From Byssovorax sp. (GTDB taxonomy: Bacteria; Myxococcota_A; Polyangia; Polyangiales; Polyangiaceae): DNA of 37,843 nt. Each line of letters starts with the position of its first letter. The first letter of the stretch is position 1. The translations under genes were made by a program, and so were the position numbers. Below are positions 1 through 8,718 of this stretch, one piece after another. The stretch is taken from positions 1-37,843 of the forward strand of contig JANYGI010000110.1 of the NCBI GenBank assembly GCA_025362495.1, in the 5' to 3' direction. Under the pieces are notes generated by a model. That model saw only the letters and a list, made by a program, of their open reading frames with translations. It was not told the DNA's origin and made no database searches.

Positions 1-47
1 GGAACTGAAATGTTACTTTCGCCGCGCTGAACGCGAGGAGACACACA

Positions 48-560
48 ATGGCGGCCAAGAAGACGACAGAAACGAAGACCGCGGCTCCGAAGACCGCGGC
101 ACAGCCGGCGGCCCCGAAGGCGGCGCCGAAGCCGCAGGCCCCGAAGAAGCCCATGGGCAACCCGGGCTCGGAGGGCTCGCGCGACAACCCGTGGACCCTC
201 ACGACCCCGCCGGGAACCTCGGAGTTCGAGGCCTTCCGCGACGAGGGAGCCGACGCGCTCGTCATCCGCGTGGGCAAGACGGAGCTGCGCTATCATCTCC
301 GCTGCATCGACGATCTCTGCGCGATGCTGAAGGCCCACGGCGACTGGATGGCGCTCGGCGGCGCGGACGAGCAAAAGCCTGCTCCCGATGGCAGCGTCGA
401 GGCCTGGGCCCGCTCCGGCGGGAACCCCGTCGGCGGCTGGTACGGCACCAAGAAGGGCCTTCGTGGTCGCTTCGGCGTCTACGTTCCGCCGGTCCTCGAG
501 GTGCTCGGGCTCGCCGAGGTGGAGCACAACCCGAAGAACAACCGGATGCGCGTGGTCTGA
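48..560 (+). CDS. Small conserved protein of unknown function with a Lys/Ala/Pro-rich tail
   Basis: A 170-residue protein with a GAGGAG ribosome site about 6 nt before the ATG. Residues 1-35 are almost only Lys, Ala, Pro, Thr and Gln, like a histone H1 tail. A compact domain of about 130 residues follows, with motifs NPWTLTTPPGTSEF, RYHLRCIDDL, GGNPVGGWYGTKKG and RGRFGVYVPPVLE. From memory this domain matches a family of small soluble proteins common in actinobacteria and myxobacteria (probably DUF6855); no function is known to me. There is no signal peptide or membrane segment, so it should be cytoplasmic. The basic tail might bind nucleic acid or simply raise solubility; that is inference. 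The reading frame is sure; the role is unknown. Confidence 0.85.
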   Translation: MAAKKTTETKTAAPKTAAQPAAPKAAPKPQAPKKPMGNPGSEGSRDNPWTLTTPPGTSEFEAFRDEGADALVIRVGKTELRYHLRCIDDLCAMLKAHGDWMALGGADEQKPAPDGSVEAWARSGGNPVGGWYGTKKGLRGRFGVYVPPVLEVLGLAEVEHNPKNNRMRVV

Positions 561-646
561 ATCGTAGCTCGCGCGAGGAGGGGAAGGGAGAGGGGAGCCG
601 GGGTCACGCCGCCAGCACGATAGCAAGCGCAACAGGAGATCAGGGC

Positions 647-2407
647 ATGAAGCGAACAATCCGGGTCTCCGCGGGCATCGTGGCTGCAATCGGGCTGCTC
701 TGGTCGGGGGCGTGCGGCGGAGGGGGATCGACCGCGACCGGCGCCGGGAGCACCGGCGGCGCGGCGTCCGCGACCAGCTCGACCACCTCGAACGCGGCGG
801 GCGGCGCGGGAGGGGGGAGCACCGGAGTCGGAGGTGAAGGCCCGGTCACCCCGACGGTCTCCTCGTGGCTCGGGACCAACGTGGCCGGCGATCTCCCGCG
901 CGTCGACATTGCCTGTCAGCTCTCGCCCTTCGACACGCCGATCGCGCAGAAAGACGCCGACGGATATCCGGTCGCCGGGGCGTCCGGCGCCAGCGCTACC
1001 GATATCGGCTTCGTCCTCCCCAGCGGGAGCTACGCCATCTCCTACGAGGGCACTGGCACGCTCGACGTCTCCGGCATCGGGAAGCTGACCGACGCCTGGA
1101 CGACCGTGGGGAGCCAGCATCGCAATCACGTCGCCATCACCGGCGCGCCCGGATCGTTCGGGCACCTGCTGACGCTGAAGATCACGAACGCCGGCGGACA
1201 GACGGTGAAGGCCGTTCACCTGCTTCATCCCGGGTTCGATCACGACACAAAGCAGGTGTTCTTGCCGCAGCTCCTCCACCTGCTCGAGCCCTTCCGCGCC
1301 CTCCGCTTCATGGAGTGGGAGAACATCAACGGGAGCAAGCTCGCCGACTGGTCGGATCGGCCAGCGGCCTCGCAGTTCGGCTCGTCGCCGAACGGGATCG
1401 CCTACGAGCACATCGTCGAGCTCATCAACACGACGGGGAAAGACGCCTGGATCAACGTCCCCGAGCACGCGACCGACGATTTCGTCCACCAGCTCGCGTC
1501 GTTCCTGAAGCAGAGCCTCGATTTCACGCGGATCGCGGCGGCGCGCAAGAAGGCCGGCCTCACGACGCCCTTCGAGCTGATGGTGGAGATGAGCAACGAG
1601 ACGTGGAACACGGGCTTCACCGCGTATCAATCGTTCCTCGACGCGGCCAGCGCCAAGCCGACGCGCTACACCGGGGTCTACGGGGGTACCTACGGGCCCT
1701 CGTGGCAGTCGAGCTCGGCGGCACTCATGAAGGTGGGCCAGTACGAGGCCGACCGGCTCGTGCAGGTCTCCACGATTTTCCGGCAAGAGCTCATGTCGAT
1801 CGGCAAGAGCGACATCGTCGCTCCGGTGCTCGCCGGCTGGGCCATCGGATCCGCCTACAGCGACGTCGGGATGCGCTTCATCAAGGACAACTACGGCGCT
1901 CCGAAGGACTACGTGCGCTACGTCGCCATCGCCCCGTACTTCGGTCCCGACGACAAGCAGACAGCCTCTCTCGACGCGCTCTTCGCCAGCGCGGGGCAGA
2001 ACATCGCTTCCATGGAAGCGACCTACGGCGACTTCAACAAGCTCGCCGGCGAGTACGGCGTCAAGATGGCCGCGTACGAGGGCGGCCAGGGCATCTCCGG
2101 GAACGACAACCTCGCGGTGAAGCACCTGGCGCAGCACGATCAGCGCATGTACGACGCCTACTCCGCGTACTTCGCCCTCTGGAAGAAGAGCTTCGGCGAG
2201 TCGCTCTTCATGCACTTCGATCTCGCGGGCACGCCGGGCGTCCCCGAGTTCGTCTTCCAGTATGGATTCTGGGGCTCGATCATCTCGGTGCTCGAGGATC
2301 CCGACGCGTGCAGCGCCAGCTATCCCACGCTGATGGGGACGGAGGACATCGCGTCGGTCGTCCACCACTGCCCGAAGTACGGCTTCCTGCGCAAGCAGGT
2401 GCCCTGA
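647..2407 (+). CDS. Secreted lipoprotein, clan GH-A-like glycosidase candidate
   Basis: A 586-residue predicted lipoprotein. The start is the ATG preceded by CAGGAGATC, because it gives a signal peptide ending in a lipobox (WSGAC, Cys23); the open frame itself continues upstream. Residues 24-65 are a Gly/Ser/Thr linker. An N-terminal beta-rich part (WLGTNVAGDL, then a beta-sandwich-like segment) precedes a barrel-like part with FMEWENING, VEMSNETWN and AAYEGGQGISG. The Glu of SNETWN (E318) and of YEGGQ (E478) sit where the acid/base and nucleophile lie in clan GH-A enzymes, 160 residues apart. Family knowledge: uncharacterised proteins with the S-N-E-x-W-N motif are widespread and often annotated as cellulose-binding or hypothetical. 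Polysaccharide hydrolysis at the cell surface is inferred; the substrate is unknown. Confidence 0.8.
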   Translation: MKRTIRVSAGIVAAIGLLWSGACGGGGSTATGAGSTGGAASATSSTTSNAAGGAGGGSTGVGGEGPVTPTVSSWLGTNVAGDLPRVDIACQLSPFDTPIAQKDADGYPVAGASGASATDIGFVLPSGSYAISYEGTGTLDVSGIGKLTDAWTTVGSQHRNHVAITGAPGSFGHLLTLKITNAGGQTVKAVHLLHPGFDHDTKQVFLPQLLHLLEPFRALRFMEWENINGSKLADWSDRPAASQFGSSPNGIAYEHIVELINTTGKDAWINVPEHATDDFVHQLASFLKQSLDFTRIAAARKKAGLTTPFELMVEMSNETWNTGFTAYQSFLDAASAKPTRYTGVYGGTYGPSWQSSSAALMKVGQYEADRLVQVSTIFRQELMSIGKSDIVAPVLAGWAIGSAYSDVGMRFIKDNYGAPKDYVRYVAIAPYFGPDDKQTASLDALFASAGQNIASMEATYGDFNKLAGEYGVKMAAYEGGQGISGNDNLAVKHLAQHDQRMYDAYSAYFALWKKSFGESLFMHFDLAGTPGVPEFVFQYGFWGSIISVLEDPDACSASYPTLMGTEDIASVVHHCPKYGFLRKQVP

Positions 2408-2427
2408 AGCGCTGCGAGCAGGAAAAC

Positions 2428-4764
2428 CTAGAGCGGGCAGCGGATCCAGAGCGGAACCACGCTGCTCACCGGGCGGTCGAACAAGCCCATCTGCTCTTCC
2501 ATCCGGAAAATGCGCTCGAAATCCTCGGGCGCAAAGGCCTTTCGCAGGCGCGAGGCATAGGAGACGACGAGCGTGCGCAGGTAGTGGTCGACGTCGTAGT
2601 CGCGCGCTTTGTCCTCGCGGCGCGCGTCGTCGTCGTCCTCGGGGAGCCACACGTGGATCCCGCCGCGAGCGCGGTAGAAGCGCACGCGCTCGCCCGGCGC
2701 CCAGCGCGTGCGGCCCGCCGTCAACAGCGCTTCGTAGGCCGCTTCGCGGTGCCCGGCGCGGGTGGCGAGATAAGCCTCCGGAGTCTTGGTCAATCGCGTG
2801 CGGGTCGCCACCATGGCCACCGGGAGCGAGCGTCGCTGCAAGGCCGCCACCGTGGCGAGGAACAGCGCGCGTAGACTGGCCACCTCACCGAGCATCGTGA
2901 GCCGGAGCGCCTCGCGGAGGAAGCGCTCGCCGAAGGGCTCGGCGCGGCTCGATCGGAAGGCCACGCCGCGCAAGACCACCTCGCCGTCGTGAGCCGCGAG
3001 CGCGTAGTTCTTGACCTCGTAGCTGAACATGGCCCGGTAGCGGCCCTCGTACTCGAGGCGGATCCCGGCCGGCAGCGTCGCGGCGACGGCGGCCACCAGC
3101 GCGCGCTCGTCGGCCTCCACCGTGCCTTCGGGCATCGCGAAATAGACTCCATCGGTGTCGGCCTCGATCAGCGCCACGCCGCGCGCCCGCAGGCCGTCGA
3201 TGATCAAATCGAGGATGGCCCGGCCGCGGCGCGTCACCTCGTCGGCGGCGGCGCGATCGGCGAACAGAGCGATCGATCCCGCGCCCATGTAGCCATAAGC
3301 CGAGTTGATCAGGAGCTTCATCGCCGCCTGCATGGCCTCGTGGTGGCCGGCGTCGGTCGCGCTGCGCTGGGCCTCGCGCGCCGCGGCCTTGTGCTGGAGG
3401 CGGAGCGTGAGCAGCCGCTCGACGATGTGGAGGAGCGCGCCCAGCCGATCGCTCGCGGGCCCGATGCGATAGGCCCCCATGAGCGAGGGATAGAGCGAGG
3501 CGATGTCGGCCTTGACGACGCGCTCGGCGACGCCCGTCGCGAAGAGGTGGAGCGCCCCGCCCGCGTGGGGCCCGAGCTCGGCGCCGCCGCCCCCGCCGGG
3601 CCCTGGAATCGCGGCTCCGGCGCGCAGATAGGCTCTCACCAGCATCGGTTCGAGCACGCCTGTCGCGGGGCCCGCCGAGGCCAGGCGCTCGTAGCGGCGC
3701 GGGGCCATCCCCGCGAGGGCGAAGGGCGCCAGCAGGAGCCGCCGCGAGAGCGCGTCCACCTCGCGCACGTCGCCCAGCGCGTAGCGCCGCACGCGCTCGG
3801 GATCGCGGCAATACGTCGCGTGGATCTCCGGGCCCGGGACATAGACGCGGTCCGGCCCGGCGACGCCGAAGTGGCGCGCGACGTCCTTGAGGCGGTGGCT
3901 CGGGAGATCGCGCGCAACGAAGTCGTGGCGTCGAACCGCGTCGAGGGTGTCAATCAGCTCGCGCCCCGCTATCGTGAAACGGGCCTTTTTCCCGCCCGGA
4001 CCTTCCAGGTGGCGCTCCAGCAGCGCGGGCCCGGGCGCTCGACCGAGCGCGAGCGGGACCTCGTGCTCCTCGGCGCGGCGCCACAGGAAGGGCAGATCGA
4101 AGCCGAAGAGGTTGTGATTCTCGATCACGTCGGGATCGCGCTCGCGGACGAGGGCCGCGAGCGCGGCGATCATCGCGGGCTCGTCGCCCGGCGCGGGCGC
4201 TTCGAGCGTCACCTCGAAGCCGGTGGAGTCGCGGACGGCCACGAGGAAGATCCTCCCCGTCTCGGGATCGAGCGACGTGGTCTCGAGATCGAGCTGCATC
4301 CGGCGGAGATCGTCGAAGCGCAGCCCGCGAAAATACGCGCGCCCCGAGGCCATGAGGTACTGCTCGACGTTGCCGACACGGTGGTAGTCGTCGAGCTCGA
4401 ACAGGCCACGGATCGGCCTCCCGAGGCGCGCCGAAGCGCCGGTGAGGATCGTCCGCGCGAGGGCCCGCCCGCTCGGCGCGGTGAGCAGGAATCGATACGA
4501 CCCCTCGTCGCCGTCGAGCGCGCGATACCGCACGACGGCGCTGTCCGCCCCGGGAGATCCCGCCTCGGCGAGGCGCTCCCCGAGGCGGCCGAGATCATCG
4601 AGGCGCGTCGCGAGGATCCAGGGGCGAAAGCGCTCGCGGGAGCAGGTGAGATCGGCCCCCGCGCGCTGCCAGATCAGCGCCTGTCCCTCCTGATCGGCCC
4701 ACACCGAGACGATCCCCGGCGTCGCGTCCCAGCCGAACAAGGTCTCATCCTCGATGGCGGTCAT
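2428..4764 (-). CDS. Family B DNA polymerase with 3'-5' exonuclease domain
   Basis: A 778-residue family B polymerase, close to the length of E. coli Pol II. All hallmark motifs are intact: Exo I LDLETTSLDP (D159, E161), Exo II ENHNLFGFD (D223), Exo III YALGDVREVD (D332), polymerase motif A KADIASLYPSLM (D420), motif B KLLINSAYGY (K483, N487) and motif C EADTDGVYF (D536, D538), followed by VKNYAL. It should therefore be a proofreading polymerase, probably used in repair or lesion bypass; that role is inferred from the family. The chosen ATG follows GGTGGGCGCC; a GTG seven codons upstream (4785) is a weaker alternative. It lies 57 nt downstream of katE on the same strand and could be co-transcribed with it, which would tie it to oxidative damage. 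No LexA-type box was recognised. Confidence 0.93.
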   Translation of the reverse strand: MTAIEDETLFGWDATPGIVSVWADQEGQALIWQRAGADLTCSRERFRPWILATRLDDLGRLGERLAEAGSPGADSAVVRYRALDGDEGSYRFLLTAPSGRALARTILTGASARLGRPIRGLFELDDYHRVGNVEQYLMASGRAYFRGLRFDDLRRMQLDLETTSLDPETGRIFLVAVRDSTGFEVTLEAPAPGDEPAMIAALAALVRERDPDVIENHNLFGFDLPFLWRRAEEHEVPLALGRAPGPALLERHLEGPGGKKARFTIAGRELIDTLDAVRRHDFVARDLPSHRLKDVARHFGVAGPDRVYVPGPEIHATYCRDPERVRRYALGDVREVDALSRRLLLAPFALAGMAPRRYERLASAGPATGVLEPMLVRAYLRAGAAIPGPGGGGGAELGPHAGGALHLFATGVAERVVKADIASLYPSLMGAYRIGPASDRLGALLHIVERLLTLRLQHKAAAREAQRSATDAGHHEAMQAAMKLLINSAYGYMGAGSIALFADRAAADEVTRRGRAILDLIIDGLRARGVALIEADTDGVYFAMPEGTVEADERALVAAVAATLPAGIRLEYEGRYRAMFSYEVKNYALAAHDGEVVLRGVAFRSSRAEPFGERFLREALRLTMLGEVASLRALFLATVAALQRRSLPVAMVATRTRLTKTPEAYLATRAGHREAAYEALLTAGRTRWAPGERVRFYRARGGIHVWLPEDDDDARREDKARDYDVDHYLRTLVVSYASRLRKAFAPEDFERIFRMEEQMGLFDRPVSSVVPLWIRCPL

Positions 4765-4821
4765 GCGGCGCCCACCGCGATACACGCGGCAGGCGCGAAC
4801 GCCAAGAGGAAGCGACGGCGC

Positions 4822-7020
4822 TCAGGCCGGCACGGCCTCGGCTCCGGGGCGATCCCAGTGCCGATGGGCCATGATCGACGCGATCAGCGCCTGCGCGAAG
4901 GGATCGAGATCCGAGACGTCGCGCGTGGTGACCACGCCCTGATCGGTCAACAGCGGCGGGGCGCTCTGCGGATCGGCGAGATCGACACCCTGGATGTCGG
5001 AGGCGAGCAGCAGATCGACGCCCTCGCCCGACGCGCCGATGGGTTTATGGTGCTTGAAAGCCTCGTTGATGAAATGGATGAACCCACCGTTCTCCTCCAT
5101 CGCCGCGACGCTGGCCGCGCCGCCGGGGATGAAGACCGCGTCGTACATCACCGAAGCCGTGGTGAGCAGGCTCGCGTCGACCTTCAGCATGTCTCCTTCA
5201 GCGGTCTTGATCTCGCCGAGGTGAGGCGCGATCACCTGGACATGAGCACCGCCGGCCTCCAGCGCCGCGCGCACGACGCGGAGCTCGCCGCCGGCGACGC
5301 CCGCCGCCGCGAGGATCGCGACGCGACGGCTCTTGATCGTGTTCTTCACCGTCTTTGCCATGCTGAGCGCCTCGGAGCGATCGACCGAGCGACGACTCGA
5401 GGCCTTGCCCTTCGCGACGCCCGCGGCCGCCTGCGGCGTCGGCGCGCGGAGCACGGCGCCGAGCTTGGGGGGCGGCGCGACACCAACGCCCTCGGCGATC
5501 CGGCTCGCCAGCTCGTGATCGACCTTGTTGAAGCCGTCGATCATCCGCTGCCGCACGTCCAGGCTCGCGACCTTGCCGAGCTCGAAGCGGCCGGCGCGGA
5601 TGATGTGCTCTTTCTCGACGTCCGACTGGCTGTTCCAGAACAGCGTCGCCTGGGTGTAATGGTCCTTGAAGCTCGGGCTCCGCGCGCGCAGCTTGGTGCC
5701 CTCGACGTGCTCGGGATAGTGCACGAGCGCGCCTTGCGCCATCGTGGCCATCGCGGGGCAGCCGCCGCCGAGCGAGTTGGGCGTGTAGTTGACGCGACCC
5801 ACCTTGATCCGCTGCTGCATGAACCCGTCCTGGTTCATGTTGTGCACCGGCGCGAGCGGCCGGTTGATGGGGATCTCGGTGAAGTTCGGCCCGCCGAGGC
5901 GGGTGAGCTGGGTGTCGATGTACGAGAAATTCCGCACCTGGAGCAGCGGATCGTCGCTGAAGTCGATTCCCGAGACGATGTTCCCGGTGTGATACGCCAC
6001 CTGCTCGGTCTCGGCGAAGAAGTCGTCGGTGTTCCGGGTCAACGTCAGCTTGCCAATCCGCTGGACGGGGACGAGCTCCTCGGGGACGAGCTTGGTGGCG
6101 TCGAGCAAGTCGAAATCGAACGCGTGCTCGTCGCTCTCCTCGATGATCTGGAGGCCGAGCTCGTACTCCGGGAAATCCCCCTTGTCGATCGCCTCCCAGA
6201 GATCGCGCCGGTGGAAGTCGGGATCCTTGCCGGCGAGCTTCTGCGCCTCGTCCCAGACCAGCGAGTGCACGCCGAGGAGAGGCTTCCAGTGGAACTTGAC
6301 GAAGCGCGCTTTGCCGGCCGCGTTGACGAGGCGGAAGGTGTGGACGCCGAAGCCTTCCATCATGCGGAAGCTGCGCGGGATGGCCCGGTCCGAGAGGATC
6401 CACAGCAGCATGTGGGTCGACTCGGGCATGAGCGAGGCGAAATCCCAGAAGGTGTCGTGCGCGGAAGAGGCCTGAGGGATCTCCCGATCGTGCTCCGGCT
6501 TGATCGCGTGGACGAGGTCCGGGAACTTGATCCCGTCTTGAATGAAGAAGACCGGGATGTTGTTGCCGACCAGATCGAAGTTCCCCTCTTCGGTGTAGAA
6601 CTTCGTCGCGAAGCCGCGCACGTCACGGGCCGTGTCCGCCGAGCCGCGCGAGCCGACGACGGTGGAGAACCGCACGAAGACCGGGGTCTTCACCGCGGGA
6701 TCTTGCAGGAACGCCGCGCGGGTGTACTCCGCCATCGGCGCGTACACCTGGAAGAAGCCGTGCGCGCCGGTGCCCCGGGCGTGGACGACGCGCTCCGGGA
6801 TGCGCTCGTGATCGAAGTGGGTGATCTTCTCGCGCAGGTGGTGATCTTCGAGGAGCGTCGGGCCGCGCGGGCCCACCTTCAACGAGTTGTCCGTGTCGTC
6901 GACGAGCTGACCTTGCTCGGTCGAGAGGTATCCGGCGGTCGGATCTTCTCGGTTGGGCTCGAGGCTCTCGACCTTGCGCTGTCCGCCGTCCACAGGCTCG
7001 TTCTTCTGGCGCACGCTCAT
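4822..7020 (-). CDS. katE: Large-subunit (HPII-type) haem catalase
   Basis: A 732-residue monofunctional catalase that converts hydrogen peroxide to water and oxygen in the cytoplasm. The distal His is H80 (VVHARGTGAHG), the distal Asn N153 (DLVGNNIP) and the haem-ligand Tyr Y367 (RNFSYIDTQLTRLGG). H344 (VAYHTG) lies 23 residues before Y367, the spacing of the covalent His-Tyr pair of E. coli HPII (H392/Y415), so the same cross-link is possible. After residue about 560 comes the flavodoxin/class I glutamine amidotransferase-like C-terminal domain (RRVAILAAAGV to the end). Where DJ-1-type enzymes have a nucleophilic Cys this domain has GASGEG, so it is structural, as in known large catalases. 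GTGGAG precedes the ATG. Neighbours are a ferredoxin upstream and a DNA polymerase downstream on the same strand. Confidence 0.97.
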   Translation of the reverse strand: MSVRQKNEPVDGGQRKVESLEPNREDPTAGYLSTEQGQLVDDTDNSLKVGPRGPTLLEDHHLREKITHFDHERIPERVVHARGTGAHGFFQVYAPMAEYTRAAFLQDPAVKTPVFVRFSTVVGSRGSADTARDVRGFATKFYTEEGNFDLVGNNIPVFFIQDGIKFPDLVHAIKPEHDREIPQASSAHDTFWDFASLMPESTHMLLWILSDRAIPRSFRMMEGFGVHTFRLVNAAGKARFVKFHWKPLLGVHSLVWDEAQKLAGKDPDFHRRDLWEAIDKGDFPEYELGLQIIEESDEHAFDFDLLDATKLVPEELVPVQRIGKLTLTRNTDDFFAETEQVAYHTGNIVSGIDFSDDPLLQVRNFSYIDTQLTRLGGPNFTEIPINRPLAPVHNMNQDGFMQQRIKVGRVNYTPNSLGGGCPAMATMAQGALVHYPEHVEGTKLRARSPSFKDHYTQATLFWNSQSDVEKEHIIRAGRFELGKVASLDVRQRMIDGFNKVDHELASRIAEGVGVAPPPKLGAVLRAPTPQAAAGVAKGKASSRRSVDRSEALSMAKTVKNTIKSRRVAILAAAGVAGGELRVVRAALEAGGAHVQVIAPHLGEIKTAEGDMLKVDASLLTTASVMYDAVFIPGGAASVAAMEENGGFIHFINEAFKHHKPIGASGEGVDLLLASDIQGVDLADPQSAPPLLTDQGVVTTRDVSDLDPFAQALIASIMAHRHWDRPGAEAVPA

Positions 7021-7182
7021 GAATTACTCCACTTCGTCATGGCCGGACCGGACCGGCACATTCGAGTCGAGCTTTGGATGCGGCGAGCGAGCGAGCGATT
7101 GCGACCATCTCCCCACCTCCGGCAGGCGCCGTCCGGGGCCGCTTCGCGGGAAGAGCCGCGACAGAAGCCCCAGGTGGGACTC

Positions 7183-7524
7183 CTACGCAGGGAGGAGCGT
7201 GATGGCCTTTTCGGGACAGGCCACCACGCACAGGCCACAGGCCTGGCACTGATCCGCGGCGGGCGTGTAGGCCGTCTTGCGGCCGTGAACGACGCTCTTG
7301 ACCTTGCCGAGGACGGAGAGCTTGGCGAAGTCGGCATCGTCGATGCGCCGCACCTCGAAGACGCCGTGCGGGCAGACCTCGACACAATCGCGCTTGCCCT
7401 CGCAGCGGTCGCGGTCGATGACGGGGAGGAATTTCCCCGGCTCGGCGCGGCACTTCTCGCCGGGCCTCTCGGGGTGACTGGCGGCGCGCCGCGCCTTCTC
7501 GGGGTTGATGCTGGCTTTCGTCAT
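7183..7524 (-). CDS. Ferredoxin with one complete and one atypical cluster motif
   Basis: A 113-residue soluble iron-sulfur protein. The C-terminal motif CQACGLCVVACP (C93, C96, C99, C103) is a complete 4Fe-4S signature. The first motif CEGKRDCVEVCP (C41, C47, C51) has Lys44 at the position of the second Cys, so cluster I has only three standard ligands and may be a 3Fe-4S centre or use another ligand such as Cys25. The segment between the motifs, about 40 residues, is longer than in clostridial ferredoxins. Proteins with this CEGK arrangement form a recognisable bacterial ferredoxin group. It is an electron carrier with unknown partner. It lies 162 nt upstream of katE on the same strand and may be expressed with it under oxidative stress (inference). 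Confidence 0.92.
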   Translation of the reverse strand: MTKASINPEKARRAASHPERPGEKCRAEPGKFLPVIDRDRCEGKRDCVEVCPHGVFEVRRIDDADFAKLSVLGKVKSVVHGRKTAYTPAADQCQACGLCVVACPEKAITLLPA

Positions 7525-7613
7525 GATCTCTGCGCCCGATGGTACACTGGCCTTCGTTGCGATCGGGCTCGATCGGCGTGAAGAAGTGTTGTCGCGCCGG
7601 GCGCCGGAGATCG

Positions 7614-8546
7614 CTACTTCTTCGCGGGCGCGGGCTCGGCCTTGCCGCTCATGCCCACCTGGGGCTGGGCGCGGTGCACCGACTTCACGGCCTCGACGAC
7701 GTCAGCGTAGGTTTGATCCTTCGAGAGCGTGCCGGCCGTGGCCGCCGCCTCGAGCTTGAGGTGCGCCGCGCAGAAGCCGGCGACGGCGTCGTGCGCTTCG
7801 AGGTGGGCGCTCTCGAGCGTGGCAATCTGGCCGAACGCGCTGGCGTACACCATGCGATCCACCATCGAGTCGCCGACGCACACCGGGCGCGTGTCGAGCG
7901 CGCCGCAGCGGCGCTCGGTGCGGGCAGCGCGGCGCTTCTCGGCGTCTTTCTCGATATCGGCGAGCGCGTGCGCCTGGGTCTCGAGGTACGACGTGAGCCC
8001 GTCGCACAGCGTCTTCACGCTGGGCGCGGCGGCCTTGACGGCGCCGCCGAGATCGCCCTTAGACGGGTTCGTCGCGAGCTGGTTGACGAGGTTCGTCACC
8101 GCGGTGCGCGCGGCCTGCTCGGAGGCGCTGTCGACGTCGATCCAGTCGGCGCCGCGCACGCCGGTCTGCGCCGCTTCGAGCTGCCCCGTCGTGTCGGAGC
8201 CCGCGCCCGAGGCCATCGTCTCGAGGGTCTCGCCGTAGGCGCCGAGCGCCTGGAGCGCGCGGTGCCAGAGTTGATCGCTCTTCGCGGCCTTGGCGCACGA
8301 CTCGCTCGTGGGCTTCTCGGCGGCGCCCGGCGTGGGCGTGGAGAGGGCCTCCTGCAGCGCGCAGACCTCGGCGCCCTGCGGCGCCCCGTGGGCGTGCTCG
8401 CCGAGCCCCTGCCCGACCTTGCCGACGGCGACGCCGGACTGCACGGCGCCGCCGCAGGCCGGGGTGATCAGCGCGAACGCGAGAACGGTCGCGGCGCTTC
8501 GCCACGAGGAGCCACCGAGGATCGGGAGGAAGGATTTTTCGCTCAT
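7614..8546 (-). CDS. Predicted lipoprotein of unknown function
   Basis: A 310-residue protein with an N-terminal hydrophobic segment ending in ITPACGG, giving a likely lipidated Cys31. The rest is mainly alpha-helical and Ala-rich, with six further cysteines (VCALQEAL, SESCAKAAK, KTLCDGL, ERRCGALDTRPVC, AGFCAAHL) that could form disulfides after export. The C-terminus is Lys/Pro/Ala-rich. No enzyme motif was recognised; periplasmic helical-bundle function is only a guess. The start ATG has no Shine-Dalgarno sequence but a TAGGGT hexamer 9 nt before it, suggesting a very short leader. It diverges from the GH5 gene across 172 nt. Confidence 0.75.
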   Translation of the reverse strand: MSEKSFLPILGGSSWRSAATVLAFALITPACGGAVQSGVAVGKVGQGLGEHAHGAPQGAEVCALQEALSTPTPGAAEKPTSESCAKAAKSDQLWHRALQALGAYGETLETMASGAGSDTTGQLEAAQTGVRGADWIDVDSASEQAARTAVTNLVNQLATNPSKGDLGGAVKAAAPSVKTLCDGLTSYLETQAHALADIEKDAEKRRAARTERRCGALDTRPVCVGDSMVDRMVYASAFGQIATLESAHLEAHDAVAGFCAAHLKLEAAATAGTLSKDQTYADVVEAVKSVHRAQPQVGMSGKAEPAPAKK

Positions 8547-8555
8547 TTGGAAGGG

Positions 8556-8561
8556 ACCCTA
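8556..8561 (-). promoter_or_regulatory. Possible -10 element giving a near-leaderless mRNA
   Basis: On the minus strand TAGGGT ends 9 nt before the ATG of the 7614-8546 lipoprotein gene, which has no ribosome-binding site. No convincing -35 is visible. It is one of several genes in the window with this arrangement. Confidence 0.35.
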
Positions 8562-8706
8562 ATCGATCCCGGCGCCCGACCGCCACGGCAACGTCGATCA
8601 ATGTTGCGTGACCCAACCTACACACACGAGGAGCCGTGCCCGCGCCCAACCTCGCAAAGAAACGCGACACCGCGCGATCATTGGTGTTCAGCGCCCTCAC
8701 ATTTCG

Positions 8707-8712
8707 TATCAT
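8707..8712 (+). promoter_or_regulatory. Possible -10 element for the GH5 gene
   Basis: TATCAT ends 6 nt before the ATG at 8719. No Shine-Dalgarno sequence is present, so transcription would start at or next to the start codon. A clear -35 is not seen (TTGGTG is 20 nt upstream, which is long). Confidence 0.45.
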
Positions 8713-8718
8713 GACCAG

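Noticed and set aside
2408-2450. CGCTGC/GCAGCG inverted repeat between convergent genes as a bidirectional terminator
   Set aside because: The stem is six bases with a loop of about 25 and no T runs.
7084-7099. GCGA tandem repeat between ferredoxin and katE genes
   Set aside because: Only about four short units; too small to be more than a simple-sequence patch.
2989-7581. A very long plus-strand open frame (about 1500 codons) opposite the polymerase and catalase genes
   Set aside because: Its translation is Arg/Ala/Gly/His-rich with no motif, and it lies antisense to two fully conserved genes. It is a by-product of high GC at third positions.
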